A stretch of DNA of 64,000 nt from Flavobacterium araucananum (GTDB taxonomy: Bacteria; Bacteroidota; Bacteroidia; Flavobacteriales; Flavobacteriaceae): the NCBI RefSeq assembly GCF_002222055.1, contig NZ_MUGS01000039.1, positions 1 through 64,000 of the forward strand, given 5' to 3'. Of this stretch, positions 43,558 through 53,318 are shown one piece after another (positions within the stretch are counted from its first letter, which is position 1; each line of letters opens with the position of its first letter). Made by a program: the position numbers and the translations under genes. The notes beneath the pieces were generated by a model. That model was given only the letters and a program-made list of their open reading frames with translations, searched no databases and had not been told where the DNA came from.

Positions 43558-45225
43558 ATGAAAAGCCGAATTAATTTATTTTTTTTCGTTGGTTTTTTGT
43601 TGATGTTAGCCTCTTGCGGAACATCAAAATCTATGCGTCATCTTCCTGAAATTGCCAATTATAATGGGACAAAACCTGTTGTCGTAAAACAATCTGACAG
43701 TATTTTTGTATCAGGAAAAAATTCACTTTTAAAAAACAAACAAGGCCTTTGGGAATTATATGTCGAAGGCGACCCGCTTGAAATTGGACTTAATACCGGT
43801 GCATTATCTGATTCTCTTTTAAAAAATCAGGAACATATATTCTTCTCGAAAATAAAGGATTTAATTCCTTCAAAATTCCAGCAGAAACTACTTCGTAATT
43901 TTCTAAAATGGTATAACAGAAAATTATATCTGAACGTTCCCGAAGAATATCAAACCGAAATCTTCGGCGTTTCGCAATACACCTCGCATGATTTCGATAA
44001 TATTGCGCCACAATTTCAGCGTAGTTTGTATTTGCACGCCGCGCACGATATTGGTCATGCTTTGCAGGATTTGGCTTTGGTGGGTTGCTCCTCTTTTGCG
44101 GCGTGGGGACAAAAATCTCAAGACGGGAATTTAATTCTTGGTCGTAATTTCGATTTTTATGTCAGTGATGCTTTCGCAGAAAATAAAATCGTGGCGTTTA
44201 TAAATCCAAAAGAAGGGAATCGGTTTATGATGGTCACCTGGCCCGGAATGGTTGGTGCGGTTTCCGGAATGAACGAGCAAGGTCTAACGGTGACCATTAA
44301 TGCTTCGAAGTCTAAAATTCCGCTAATTGCCAAAACACCAATTTCGATTTTGACGCGTCAAATTTTACAACACGCACAAAATATTGATGAGGCAATTGCC
44401 CTTGCTAAAAAAAGTGAAGTTTTTGTTTCAGAATCTATAATGGTAGGAAGTGCACAGGATAACAAAGCAATTTTAATTGAAGTTTCACCAAAAAAAATGG
44501 ACGTGTACGAAGTACCCAATAGTGATCAATTGTTTTGTTCGAATCATTTTCAGGGAGAAGATTTAAAAAACGAAAAACGAAATCAATCTCAAATAGCCAA
44601 CAGCCATTCTGAATATCGCTTTGAAAGAATGCAGGAATTGTTTGCTGGCAATCCAAAAATCAATCCTAAAACTGCCTCCCAAATTTTAAGAAATAAAGAT
44701 GGGTTACAAAACATGGCTTTGGGTTATGGCAACGAAAAAGCATTGAATCAGTTGATGGCACATCACGGTGTTATTTTTAAACCAAAAGAAAAACTCGTTT
44801 GGGTATCGGCGAATCCATACCAGTTAGGCGAGTTTGTTTGCTACAATTTAGATTCTGTTTTTAAAGAAAGAAAAACAAAATCTGTTGTTTCTTTTCAACA
44901 GGAAAATTTGAATATTGCCAGAGATCCTTTTCTGGAAACTATTCAATACAAAAACTATCAGAAATTTAGGATCGAAGATCATAAAATAGATTGGTATCTG
45001 AAAAAAAAGGAACGGGTTAGTACAGAATTTATAGCAAATTATCAATCCTTAAACCCTGATTATTGGGTTGTGTATTACAAAGCAGGGTTGTACTTTTATC
45101 AAAAAAAAGAATACCGGCTTTCTCATGCTAATTTTGAAAAAGCTCTAACCAAAGAAATTACAACAGTTCCTGATAAAACAGCAATTGAAAAATATTTAAA
45201 AAAAATCAAAAGAAAATTACAATGA
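43558..45225 (+). CDS. C45-type autoproteolytic acyltransferase lipoprotein
   Basis: A 555-residue lipoprotein (lipobox LAS-C, C20). The central part is an Ntn-hydrolase of the acyl-CoA:6-aminopenicillanate/choloylglycine type: VGCSSFAAW with C177 as the nucleophile that would become N-terminal after self-cleavage, then LGRNFDFY and PGMVGAVSGMNEQGL. The C-terminal part (about 480-555) has TPR-like helices. It hydrolyses or transfers acyl groups from amides or esters. It overlaps the CoA-ligase-like gene by 4 nt (ATGA), which points to a shared acyl substrate. As an exported acyltransferase it is a candidate for joining the pigment halves outside the cytoplasm. Confidence 0.87.
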   Translation: MKSRINLFFFVGFLLMLASCGTSKSMRHLPEIANYNGTKPVVVKQSDSIFVSGKNSLLKNKQGLWELYVEGDPLEIGLNTGALSDSLLKNQEHIFFSKIKDLIPSKFQQKLLRNFLKWYNRKLYLNVPEEYQTEIFGVSQYTSHDFDNIAPQFQRSLYLHAAHDIGHALQDLALVGCSSFAAWGQKSQDGNLILGRNFDFYVSDAFAENKIVAFINPKEGNRFMMVTWPGMVGAVSGMNEQGLTVTINASKSKIPLIAKTPISILTRQILQHAQNIDEAIALAKKSEVFVSESIMVGSAQDNKAILIEVSPKKMDVYEVPNSDQLFCSNHFQGEDLKNEKRNQSQIANSHSEYRFERMQELFAGNPKINPKTASQILRNKDGLQNMALGYGNEKALNQLMAHHGVIFKPKEKLVWVSANPYQLGEFVCYNLDSVFKERKTKSVVSFQQENLNIARDPFLETIQYKNYQKFRIEDHKIDWYLKKKERVSTEFIANYQSLNPDYWVVYYKAGLYFYQKKEYRLSHANFEKALTKEITTVPDKTAIEKYLKKIKRKLQ

Positions 45226-46508
45226 TTCCATTAATAGAAAAAAATTCTTTAGAAGAAATTAAAATTTTTCAGGAGCAGAAATTAGTAGAACTTTTACACT
45301 ATATCAGTCAAAACTCCCCTTTTTACAAACGCCTTTTTGCGGGACAAAATATTGATATTTCAAAAATTAAAACCCTCGAAGATTTACAACATTTGCCTGT
45401 AACGACAAAAGAGGATTTACAGGAATACAACGATGATTTTTTATGTGTTGCGCAACATAAAATTATAGATTATGCTTCGACTTCAGGAACTTTAGGCGAT
45501 CCTGTAACTTTTGGCTTAACAGATTCTGACCTGGACCGATTGGCTTATAATGAAGCCATTTCGTTTGCCTGTGCCGGAATTGCAGAAGGCGATGTGGTAC
45601 AATTAATGACTACAATCGACAGGAAGTTTATGGCGGGACTGGCTTATTTTCTGGGATTGCGAAAATTAAAAGTAGGTGTAATTCGTGTTGGTGCCGGAAT
45701 TCCGGAATTGCAATGGGATTCGATTTTAAAATACAAACCTTCTTATTTAATTACGGTTCCTTCGTTTTTATTAAAACTGATTGAATATGCAGAAGCACAC
45801 GGAATTGACTATAATAATTCTAGCATAAAAGGCGCAATTTGTATTGGAGAATCTCTAAGAAATCAGGATTTTTCGATGAATATCTTATCAAACAAAATCA
45901 CTGAAAAGTGGAACATTAAGTTGTTCTCGACTTATGCTTCTACAGAGATGAGCACTGCTTTTACAGAATGTGAACACGGAAACGGTGGTCATCATCATCC
46001 GGAATTGATTATTGTCGAAGTGCTCGACGAAAATAATATCCCGGTAAAAGAGGGCGAAGTTGGCGAACTTACTTTTACGACTTTAGGGATCGAAGCCATG
46101 CCTTTATTGCGTTTTAAAACCGGAGATATTGTTCAGTTGCACAATAGTCCCTGCGCTTGTGGCAGAAATACGTTGCGTGTTGGACCTGTAGTGGGGCGTA
46201 AAAAACAAATGATTAAATACAAAGGAACAACACTTTATCCGCCAGCGATGAACGATGTTTTGAGTGGTTTTGATAATATCGAAAATCACATTATCGAAAT
46301 CTCGACCAACGATTTAGGAACAGATGAAATCCTGATAAAAATTGCCGTAAAAAATCAATCTTCTGATTTCCTGCAAGAAATAAAAGATCATTTCAGGGCC
46401 AAATTAAGAGTAACGCCAAAGATTGAATTTGCTTCAAAAGAAACTTTGAATCCGCTAGTTTTTAACCCAATGAGTCGAAAACCAATTCGATTTTTTGATT
46501 ATAGGTAA
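45222..46508 (+). CDS. Phenylacetate-CoA-ligase-like AMP-binding enzyme
   Basis: A 428-residue adenylate-forming enzyme of the PaaK type. The P-loop is STSGTLGDP (86-94), followed by TYASTEMSTAFTECEHGNG, a FKTGDI hinge region and the CGRNTLRVGPVVGR stretch. It activates aromatic acids with ATP. In a locus that makes p-coumarate this is the obvious candidate for activating the starter for transfer to an ACP (or CoA). Its end is the last clear pigment gene, and no terminator is visible before the repeat-filled gap to dusB. Confidence 0.88.
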   Translation: MIPLIEKNSLEEIKIFQEQKLVELLHYISQNSPFYKRLFAGQNIDISKIKTLEDLQHLPVTTKEDLQEYNDDFLCVAQHKIIDYASTSGTLGDPVTFGLTDSDLDRLAYNEAISFACAGIAEGDVVQLMTTIDRKFMAGLAYFLGLRKLKVGVIRVGAGIPELQWDSILKYKPSYLITVPSFLLKLIEYAEAHGIDYNNSSIKGAICIGESLRNQDFSMNILSNKITEKWNIKLFSTYASTEMSTAFTECEHGNGGHHHPELIIVEVLDENNIPVKEGEVGELTFTTLGIEAMPLLRFKTGDIVQLHNSPCACGRNTLRVGPVVGRKKQMIKYKGTTLYPPAMNDVLSGFDNIENHIIEISTNDLGTDEILIKIAVKNQSSDFLQEIKDHFRAKLRVTPKIEFASKETLNPLVFNPMSRKPIRFFDYR

Positions 46509-46514
46509 CTTTAC

Positions 46515-46608
46515 AGGTGCAAAGTTGCAAAGTGACAAAGACTCTTAATCAACATTATAGAAAACCTTTGAACCTTTGAACCTTTGTTGCTTTGAACCTT
46601 TGAACCTC
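46515..46608. repeat. CTTTGAAC/GCAAAG short repeats
   Basis: Tandem CCTTTGAA units (at least four between 46565 and 46606) face upstream GCAAAGTTGCAAAGTGACAA (46519-46538). The element can fold into an imperfect hairpin and resembles dispersed Flavobacterium intergenic repeats. Confidence 0.55.
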
Positions 46609-46610
46609 AA

Positions 46611-46644
46611 TTTGGTACAAATTAAACTAAAAGTTGTAATTTTG
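46611..46644 (+). promoter_or_regulatory. Promoter of dusB
   Basis: TTTG at 46611-46614 and TAATTTTG at 46637-46644 match the Bacteroidetes -33/-7 pair, with a 22 bp spacer. The start codon lies 15 bp downstream, so the leader is very short. Confidence 0.6.
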
Positions 46645-46659
46645 CACAAAATATTGAAG

Positions 46660-47652
46660 ATGGTCAAGATTGGCAACATAGAATTACCCGAATTTCCTTT
46701 ATTACTCGCACCGATGGAAGATGTTAGTGATCCGCCGTTTCGCAGATTATGCAAAACGCATGGTGCTGATATGATGTATTCTGAATTTATTTCATCAGAA
46801 GGATTGATTCGTGATGCTATCAAAAGTCGAATGAAGTTGGATATTTTTGATTACGAACGTCCGGTTGGAATTCAGATTTTTGGTGGTGATGAAGAAGCAA
46901 TGGCACTTTCGTCTAAAATTGTTTCTGCTGTAAAACCTGATTTAGTCGACATTAATTTTGGCTGTCCGGTAAAAAAAGTAGTTTGCAAAGGTGCCGGAGC
47001 GGGAGTTCTAAAAGATGTAGATCTGATGGTGCGTTTGACAAAAGCGGTTATTCGCAGTACGGATTTGCCTGTAACGGTAAAAACGCGTTTGGGCTGGGAT
47101 GAAAACTCCATCAACATTGATGAAGTTGCAGAGCGACTTCAGGACATTGGTGTTCAGGCTTTAACGATTCACGCGAGAACCCGTGCGCAAATGTATAAAG
47201 GTCACTCTGACTGGTCGCATATTGCACGCGTAAAAAACAACCCTAGAATTACAATGCCTATTTTTGGGAATGGCGATATCGACAATCCTGAAAAAGCATT
47301 AAAATATAAAAATGAATACGGTATTGACGGTATTATGATTGGTCGTGCTGCAATTGGTTATCCATGGATTTTTAACGAAATCAAGCATTATTTTAAAACA
47401 GGCGAAAACTTGGCTGCTCCAACAGTTGCTGATCGCGTAGAAGCCGCCAGAAATCATCTTATGTGGTCGATGGAATGGAAAGGTGAACGTTTAGGAATTG
47501 TTGAAATGCGACGTCATTATACCAATTATTTTAAAGGAATTCACTCTTTTAAAGAATACAAACAAAAACTCGTTACTACTGATGAACCTGAAGCTTTGTT
47601 TGCTATTATGAAAGAAATTGAGCAGGTTTATGCTGGATATGAATTTGTTTAG
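46660..47652 (+). CDS. dusB: tRNA-dihydrouridine synthase B
   Basis: A 330-residue FMN enzyme that reduces specific uridines in tRNA. The DUS pattern is complete: LAPMEDVSDPPFRRLC, QIFGGDEEAM, DINFGCPVKKVVCKGAGAG (with the conserved catalytic cysteine), TVKTRLGW, IHARTRAQMYKG and GNGDI. I chose the ATG at 46660 because the upstream TTG-initiated extension covers the promoter and is not family-like. It stands alone after the pigment locus. Confidence 0.95.
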   Translation: MVKIGNIELPEFPLLLAPMEDVSDPPFRRLCKTHGADMMYSEFISSEGLIRDAIKSRMKLDIFDYERPVGIQIFGGDEEAMALSSKIVSAVKPDLVDINFGCPVKKVVCKGAGAGVLKDVDLMVRLTKAVIRSTDLPVTVKTRLGWDENSINIDEVAERLQDIGVQALTIHARTRAQMYKGHSDWSHIARVKNNPRITMPIFGNGDIDNPEKALKYKNEYGIDGIMIGRAAIGYPWIFNEIKHYFKTGENLAAPTVADRVEAARNHLMWSMEWKGERLGIVEMRRHYTNYFKGIHSFKEYKQKLVTTDEPEALFAIMKEIEQVYAGYEFV

Positions 47653-47740
47653 ATTATAATGGTCTTTATCAAAGTAAATTACTTCTAAAAGCAAAAATAT
47701 GTAGATAAATTACTACATTTACGGGTTAAATTCTACGTAA

Positions 47741-49375
47741 ATGAAAAATAATTATCCTATTATCACTTTCCTGTTTCTTACATTAACTGTTTTTGGGCAA
47801 AAACCAATTTTCACATCAGCTAAGGTAAAGTCTGCAATTGTATATTTTAATGCTGCCGAACTTTCGCAAACGATAAGTTTAAATCTTCCTGCGGGAACTA
47901 GTACAATTGTGGTAAAAAATGTCGCCAATTACATGGACGAAAATACCATTCAAATTGCAGTACCTTCTTCGGTAACTGTTTTATCCACTCAATTTATAGT
48001 CCATAAAGTTTCTGAATATGAGATTGATGAAAGTGATCCTGCTACTAAAAAAGTGAGAGATAGTATCTCTTTGGTACAAAAAGAAATTAGCAAGGTTCAG
48101 GTTGACAAACTTTCCTATACCAAAACAATTGAGCTTTTAGATAAAAATCAACAGGTTAATGGCGCTAACGGCTTAAACGTAGCTGAGCTAATTAAGATGG
48201 TTGATTATTATAAAATAAAACGTTCTGATTTATCTAATACTCTCAATTCATTAGCTGAAAAAGAAAATAACTGGAATAAAAAATTAGCCGGCTTAAATTC
48301 AAAATTAGAGGTAAATAGTAACAACGAAGACAAAATTTCGAATGGAATATTAGTTCTTCAGGTTATGAATGACAAAGCGGGTTTGGTAGATTTTAATATT
48401 AATTATTTAACCAATACTGCGCGTTGGTCTCCTTTTTATGAGCTGAGAGCAAATAATGTTACTTCTCCGATAAGTATGATTTATAAAGCACAAATTGTAC
48501 AAAATACAGGTGTAGACTGGAAGAAAGTAAAACTAAGCCTTTCTAGCGGATCTCCTAATCAAAATAATACTGCTCCAGCTTTACAAACTTGGTTTTTGAG
48601 CTATTATGACCCGAATAAGGACACTAATTTTGGAAAGCCAATTATTAGTGGAGCTATAGAAACCAGTGCATATACCACAAAAAAACCAAAATTGAGAGAG
48701 ATGTTAGTCGATTATTCTTTAGAGCAAACAACATTATCTGATTATACTAAAATCAATGAAAATCAACTTAATGTTTCATTTGATATTGATCTTCCTTATG
48801 ACGTTTTATCAAATGGAAATATTCATAGTGTCGCTCTAAAAGATATCAAACTTCCTGCAACTTATAAATATTATGCTGCTCCAAAAGTAGATACTGATGC
48901 CTTTTTATTGGCAGAAGTTAATGATTATTCTAAATACAATTTACTACCGGGCAAGGCCAATGTAATTTTTGAAGGACTCTATATTGGTAAATTAAACATA
49001 AATCCGGGTCAAACAAAAGATTCTTTGTCTTTAAGTATGGGGCGTGATAAAAAAATATCTATTCTACGGGAGAAAGTAGTAGATAAATCCGGAACTAAAT
49101 TTTTGTCGTCATACAAAGAGCAAATTTTCACTTATGACATCACCGTTCGAAATAATAAAAAAGAAAAGATCGAATTAAAATTAGAAGATCAGTATCCTGT
49201 CAGTACAAATACTGATATCACGATCGAATTACTTGAAAACGGCAATGCTAAAACCAACAAAGAAACAGGAATCCTGACCTGGAATTTAAAACTTTCTGAG
49301 AACGAAACAAAAAAAATAAGGATTAGTTATAAAGTAAAATCGCCAAAAGATTTAACCATAAACAATTTGTATTAA
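47741..49375 (+). CDS. DUF4139 (mucoidy-inhibitor-like) secreted protein
   Basis: A 544-residue exported protein with a signal peptide (ending about residue 20, VFGQ). An N-terminal DUF4140 region precedes a coiled-coil segment (about 100-190), then a beta-rich DUF4139 domain (NYLTNTARWSPFYELRANNV; DWKKVKLSLSSGSPNQ; FTYDITVRNNKKEKIELKL; C-terminal ISYKVKSP). The family is linked to the name MuiA, but its biochemical role is unknown. It is monocistronic, with a perfect terminator immediately after. Confidence 0.88.
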   Translation: MKNNYPIITFLFLTLTVFGQKPIFTSAKVKSAIVYFNAAELSQTISLNLPAGTSTIVVKNVANYMDENTIQIAVPSSVTVLSTQFIVHKVSEYEIDESDPATKKVRDSISLVQKEISKVQVDKLSYTKTIELLDKNQQVNGANGLNVAELIKMVDYYKIKRSDLSNTLNSLAEKENNWNKKLAGLNSKLEVNSNNEDKISNGILVLQVMNDKAGLVDFNINYLTNTARWSPFYELRANNVTSPISMIYKAQIVQNTGVDWKKVKLSLSSGSPNQNNTAPALQTWFLSYYDPNKDTNFGKPIISGAIETSAYTTKKPKLREMLVDYSLEQTTLSDYTKINENQLNVSFDIDLPYDVLSNGNIHSVALKDIKLPATYKYYAAPKVDTDAFLLAEVNDYSKYNLLPGKANVIFEGLYIGKLNINPGQTKDSLSLSMGRDKKISILREKVVDKSGTKFLSSYKEQIFTYDITVRNNKKEKIELKLEDQYPVSTNTDITIELLENGNAKTNKETGILTWNLKLSENETKKIRISYKVKSPKDLTINNLY

Positions 49376-49379
49376 ATAC

Positions 49380-49411
49380 AAAAAAGACCTTCAAATTTGA
49401 AGGTCTTTTTT
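49380..49411. terminator. Perfect bidirectional terminator
   Basis: Two perfect 16-nt arms with no formal spacer, AAAAAAGACCTTCAAA and TTTGAAGGTCTTTTTT (49380-49395 and 49396-49411), between the convergent DUF4139 and MATE genes. It works in both directions. Confidence 0.92.
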
Positions 49412-49419
49412 GTTATAAA

Positions 49420-50847
49420 CTATACTTGAATGCGTTTCCATTTTCCTCTTTTGTAAAAGAAAATACTCGCCAATGTTATGGCAGTTTCAGCAACCGGAAT
49501 TGCAATAAAAACTCCTGTTGGTCCCATGTTGAAATGTTTCGCCAATACATAGGCTAATGGGATTTGGAACAACCAAAACCCAAAGAAATTAATTCCGGTT
49601 GGTGTCCAGGTATCTCCTGCACCATTGAAAGTATTGATCAAAACCATTCCGATTCCGTAAAAGATAAATCCGATGCTCATTATTTGCAATGCTTCGACGG
49701 CTATTGTTTTTACCAATTCGTCGTTGGTAAAAAACGAAATAATATATTTTGCAAAACACAATGTAATGATCATGATTGTTGCCATAAAAATGACATTGTA
49801 TTTGGCTGTTGTATAAACAGATTTTTCGGCACGATCTACTTGTTTGGCACCTAAATTTTGCCCTACCAAAGTGGCTGCGGCATTACTTAATCCCCAAGCC
49901 GGAAGTATAAAGAACATCATGATTCTAAGAGCAGTCTGATATCCAGCTGATCCGTGATCACCGCCTGTTGTTGCAACTAATTGTGCCAGAAAAATCCAGC
50001 TGCACGATGCTATAACAAATTGCAAAACTCCTGGTGCGGCAATTTTAACCAATGCTTTTATCTGATCAAAATCCGGGATAAAATAAGAAATCTTAATTTT
50101 TAGTGTGCCATTCCCAAAAAACAAATGATATAATTGATACAATACTCCAATGCTTCTTCCTAAAGTTGTAGCGATGGCTGCACCTGTTAATCCAAAAGCC
50201 GGAATTGGACCATAACCATTTATTAATAGCGGGCATAAAATAATATTACAAATATTGGCCAGCCAAAGACTTTTCATGGCAATGGCTGCATTTCCTGCTC
50301 CGCGAAATATCCCGTTAATCAGGAATAAAAGCATAATACATAAACTTCCGCCAATCATAATTTGGGTAAAAAGGTAACCATGTTCTGCCGCTTCTGCAGA
50401 GGCACCCATAAGTACCAGAATTTCTTTGGCATAAATAACACCCAAAATACTTATAATGCTATTTATTGCAAATGCAATAATAATGGCCTGCATTCCTGCC
50501 TTTGCAGCTGCAACAGGATCTTTTTCTCCTATTCGTCTTGCTACAACTGCTGTTGCGGCCATACTCATCCCTATAGCGACTGAATATATTATGGTAAGCA
50601 CAGACTCTGTCAAACCTACAGTTTGAATCGCAAAACTGCTGTGCTCTAAATGCCCTACGAAATATAAATCGACTAAGGCAAAAACAGACTCCATCATCAT
50701 TTCTAAAACCATAGGAATGGCTAATAGAATAACTGCTTTTTTGATACTCCCTACGGTGTAATCAAAAGATTCATCTCCTTTGATGGCTTGTTTTAAAGTG
50801 GTGAAAATTTTAGAAAATAAACTTTTCTTTATTGTTGTTTCTGTCAT
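49420..50847 (-). CDS. MATE-family multidrug/solute exporter
   Basis: A 475-residue membrane protein with 12 predicted helices in two homologous halves, the MATE (NorM/DinF) layout. Recognisable pieces are the N-terminal LAIPMVLEMMMESVFALVDL and the mid-protein GATLVGQNLG-type segment (AAATLVGQNLGAKQ). It exports cationic or polar compounds in exchange for Na+ or H+. Its partner gene is unknown; the LolE-like gene upstream on the same strand is 171 bp away. Confidence 0.93.
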   Translation of the reverse strand: MTETTIKKSLFSKIFTTLKQAIKGDESFDYTVGSIKKAVILLAIPMVLEMMMESVFALVDLYFVGHLEHSSFAIQTVGLTESVLTIIYSVAIGMSMAATAVVARRIGEKDPVAAAKAGMQAIIIAFAINSIISILGVIYAKEILVLMGASAEAAEHGYLFTQIMIGGSLCIMLLFLINGIFRGAGNAAIAMKSLWLANICNIILCPLLINGYGPIPAFGLTGAAIATTLGRSIGVLYQLYHLFFGNGTLKIKISYFIPDFDQIKALVKIAAPGVLQFVIASCSWIFLAQLVATTGGDHGSAGYQTALRIMMFFILPAWGLSNAAATLVGQNLGAKQVDRAEKSVYTTAKYNVIFMATIMIITLCFAKYIISFFTNDELVKTIAVEALQIMSIGFIFYGIGMVLINTFNGAGDTWTPTGINFFGFWLFQIPLAYVLAKHFNMGPTGVFIAIPVAETAITLASIFFYKRGKWKRIQV

Positions 50848-51018
50848 GATGTATTAGGATAAATGATAAAATGAGCCCAGATTCAATGATCTGAACTGAA
50901 GAAAATAAACGTAAGTATCCTAATTATTCAAAAAAATAAAATAGGATTAGGCAGAAACAATCATATACTGTAGTTTTTTAAGAGGATAAATATAAGTAAT
51001 ATTTTTTACGAAGAAATA

Positions 51019-52218
51019 TTAATCCAATAACTTTTTGCTTACTCTGCTACTTGCGATTAAAGAAGCTACAAAACCAAGTGATACGATAGTACTCATAACG
51101 ATGAGTACATTTTCGAGATTAAAAATCACGGGATATGCCAGAGTTGGCGTAAGCATAATGAAGTTAAATTGTTGCTGAAGTACGACCAAAATGATCCCTA
51201 AAATAAGACCAATAATACCTCCAAAAACACTTAGCAAAGTACCTTGAAGCAGGAAAACTTTTCGCAAGCTATTAATTTCTGTTCCCAGATTAAAAAGGGT
51301 TTTGAGGTTTCCTTTCTTTTCTAAGATCATCATAATCAAAGCACCAACCAAATTAAAAAGTGCCACAATAATCACCAAAGTAAAAATCAGATAAACAACT
51401 ATATTCTCTGTATTTAGCATTTTGTACAAAGACTCATTAAGTTGTGCCCTGTTTTTTATGGTGATTTTGTTATTGAAAATTGCATTTAGTTTAGCACCAA
51501 TAGCGTTTTCATTTGCGCCTTGTTTGATATGAAATTCTATTCCTGAAATTTGATTTTTTTTGTACATCAACAATTCCTGCGCCAGACCCAAATCAGCAAA
51601 TACATATTTTGAATCCAGATCTTCGCTGATCGAGTAAATCCCAACCGGCAAAACATCTGTTTTATTAAATGCTTCATCCGGATTTTCGATTGCTCCTTTT
51701 CCTGGTTTTGGTGCAAAGATTTGCAATGGATTTTCGAAGTCAAGAATCCCCATCGAAAAATCCTGCGCAATTCCGTAACCAATAACCACCTGATAAGTAT
51801 CCGGTTTAAGCCAATCGCCGTTAAAAAGTTTTTTTTTGATATTGTTAACGACAGGATAATTCTTGTCGACACCTTTTAAGTACGTTACTTGCTGTTTGTC
51901 TTTGAATAAAAATAAAACGCGTTCTTCGATAATTTTAGTGTACGAAACAACTCCTTCAATATTTTTTATTTGCTTTTCCTGCTCCGGTGTAACCAAAAAG
52001 GATTTTCCGTAGGTGCTGGTAATTTTTAAATCAGGATCTATTTCGTTTGTAAACGAAAGGCTAAAAACTTTTAATCCGCTAAAAACAGATAAAACGACAA
52101 ACAAAGCCATTGTGCCAACAATAATTCCCATGCTGGCAATGCGATTAATAATATTTATGGCATTGTTTTTACTTCTGCTAAAAATATAACGTTTGGCTAT
52201 GTAAAGGGGGAAATTCAA
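51019..52218 (-). CDS. LolC/E-type lipoprotein-releasing permease
   Basis: A 399-residue FtsX/LolE-family membrane protein with one N-terminal helix (about 22-46), a periplasmic MacB-like domain (about 50-255) and three C-terminal helices. In Bacteroidetes such a permease extracts lipoproteins together with LolD; no ATPase gene is adjacent here. The start is a TTG (52218), since no ATG fits and MNFPLYIAKRYIF is the usual family beginning. It is one base after the rbfA stop, so the two are co-translated. Confidence 0.9.
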   Translation of the reverse strand: MNFPLYIAKRYIFSRSKNNAINIINRIASMGIIVGTMALFVVLSVFSGLKVFSLSFTNEIDPDLKITSTYGKSFLVTPEQEKQIKNIEGVVSYTKIIEERVLFLFKDKQQVTYLKGVDKNYPVVNNIKKKLFNGDWLKPDTYQVVIGYGIAQDFSMGILDFENPLQIFAPKPGKGAIENPDEAFNKTDVLPVGIYSISEDLDSKYVFADLGLAQELLMYKKNQISGIEFHIKQGANENAIGAKLNAIFNNKITIKNRAQLNESLYKMLNTENIVVYLIFTLVIIVALFNLVGALIMMILEKKGNLKTLFNLGTEINSLRKVFLLQGTLLSVFGGIIGLILGIILVVLQQQFNFIMLTPTLAYPVIFNLENVLIVMSTIVSLGFVASLIASSRVSKKLLD

Positions 52219-52219
52219 T

Positions 52220-52612
52220 TTATGATTTTCTTCTTTTTTCTAAAAGATCACGATTTTCAATTGGGTTTTCTCTGTTTGATAAAGCGTTATCAATTTTTTC
52301 GATATAATCTAAAGAGTCATCGATAAAGAATACCAGGTTTGGTACACGACGCAATTGCAAGCGTACTCGTTGCGATAAATCATGCTTAATTAAGGTCGAA
52401 TTCGATTTTATGCCTGCTAAAGTTTCTTTGGCTTTATCCTGAGGAAAAATGCTTAAATAAACTGTTGCCACAGATAAATCTGAAGTAACACTAACTTTGG
52501 ATACCGAAATTACCAAATTATTAATTCCGTTTTTTCTCACTTCACCTTGCAAAATATCAACCAAATCTTTTTGGATGACACCGCCTATTTTTTTCTGTCT
52601 ATTTGTTTCCAT
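52220..52612 (-). CDS. rbfA: Ribosome-binding factor A
   Basis: A 130-residue KH-domain protein that helps mature the 16S rRNA 5' end and 30S subunits. It matches RbfA in length and pattern (RQKKIGGVIQKDLVDIL; SKVSVTSDLSVATVYLSIF; RVRLQLRRVPNLVFFIDDSLDY). It is first in a minus-strand pair with the LolE-like permease, an arrangement I remember from other Flavobacteria. Confidence 0.95.
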   Translation of the reverse strand: METNRQKKIGGVIQKDLVDILQGEVRKNGINNLVISVSKVSVTSDLSVATVYLSIFPQDKAKETLAGIKSNSTLIKHDLSQRVRLQLRRVPNLVFFIDDSLDYIEKIDNALSNRENPIENRDLLEKRRKS

Positions 52613-52850
52613 AGTGCAAAAATACTATTTTAAATTTCAATCGATACAATTTCAAATGAACAATAGAATGATTTTTATGTTCTTATCTGTTTTATCTTCT
52701 ATAAAGCTACAATTTTGATCCTTTTTTTAGATAAAAATCTAAAACGGAAGTGGTTTTAATACAATCAAATTATAATTGCAAGATGACAAAAATCATGTTA
52801 TTTATGCGAAATATTTGACACTTTTGATAGAACCTTAAAACATATTAATT

Positions 52851-53270
52851 ATGAAAAAAAGAGAACCAATCAGTCATATAATGACTAAAAGTGTTGTAAC
52901 TGCAAATGAAAATGATGACTTGAGAAAAGTGGTAGAACAAATAAAGAAACACAACATTCGCCATATTCCAATTGTTAGAGGCAAAGAGGTAATTGGTATT
53001 ATTAGCCGAACTGATATTAACAGGTTAACGTTTGGTGCTTTGTTTGAAGGACAGGAAGGCGCTGATGAAGCGATTCTGGACATGTTGACAATTGCTCAGG
53101 TAATGACATCAAAACCACAAACAGTTTCATCTGATGCGGTTATAAGAGATTTAGCCGAAACCTTTGTAAAAGAGGAGTTTCACGCACTTCCGGTTGTTGA
53201 TCATGGAGAACTTAAAGGTATTGTTACGACAACAGATGTTTTAAAATATTTTTTGGAGCAATATGATTAA
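52851..53270 (+). CDS. Stand-alone tandem CBS-domain protein
   Basis: A 139-residue protein consisting only of two CBS domains: about 7-62 (PISHIMTKSVVTANENDDLR ... VIGIISRTDINRL) and about 82-138 (IAQVMTSKPQTV ... LKGIVTTTDVLKYF). CBS pairs bind adenine nucleotides. Without a catalytic partner domain it is likely a regulatory subunit or energy sensor. It is monocistronic, followed by a strong terminator. Confidence 0.93.
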   Translation: MKKREPISHIMTKSVVTANENDDLRKVVEQIKKHNIRHIPIVRGKEVIGIISRTDINRLTFGALFEGQEGADEAILDMLTIAQVMTSKPQTVSSDAVIRDLAETFVKEEFHALPVVDHGELKGIVTTTDVLKYFLEQYD

Positions 53271-53287
53271 GTAAAAAATAAATCATA

Positions 53288-53317
53288 AAAAAAGGGAGCT
53301 GAATAGCTCCCTTTTTT
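53288..53317. terminator. Bidirectional terminator
   Basis: AAAAAAGGGAGCT-GAAT-AGCTCCCTTTTTT: 13 bp perfect stem with a 4-nt loop, between the convergent CBS and EnvC-like genes. Confidence 0.93.
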
Positions 53318-53318
53318 G

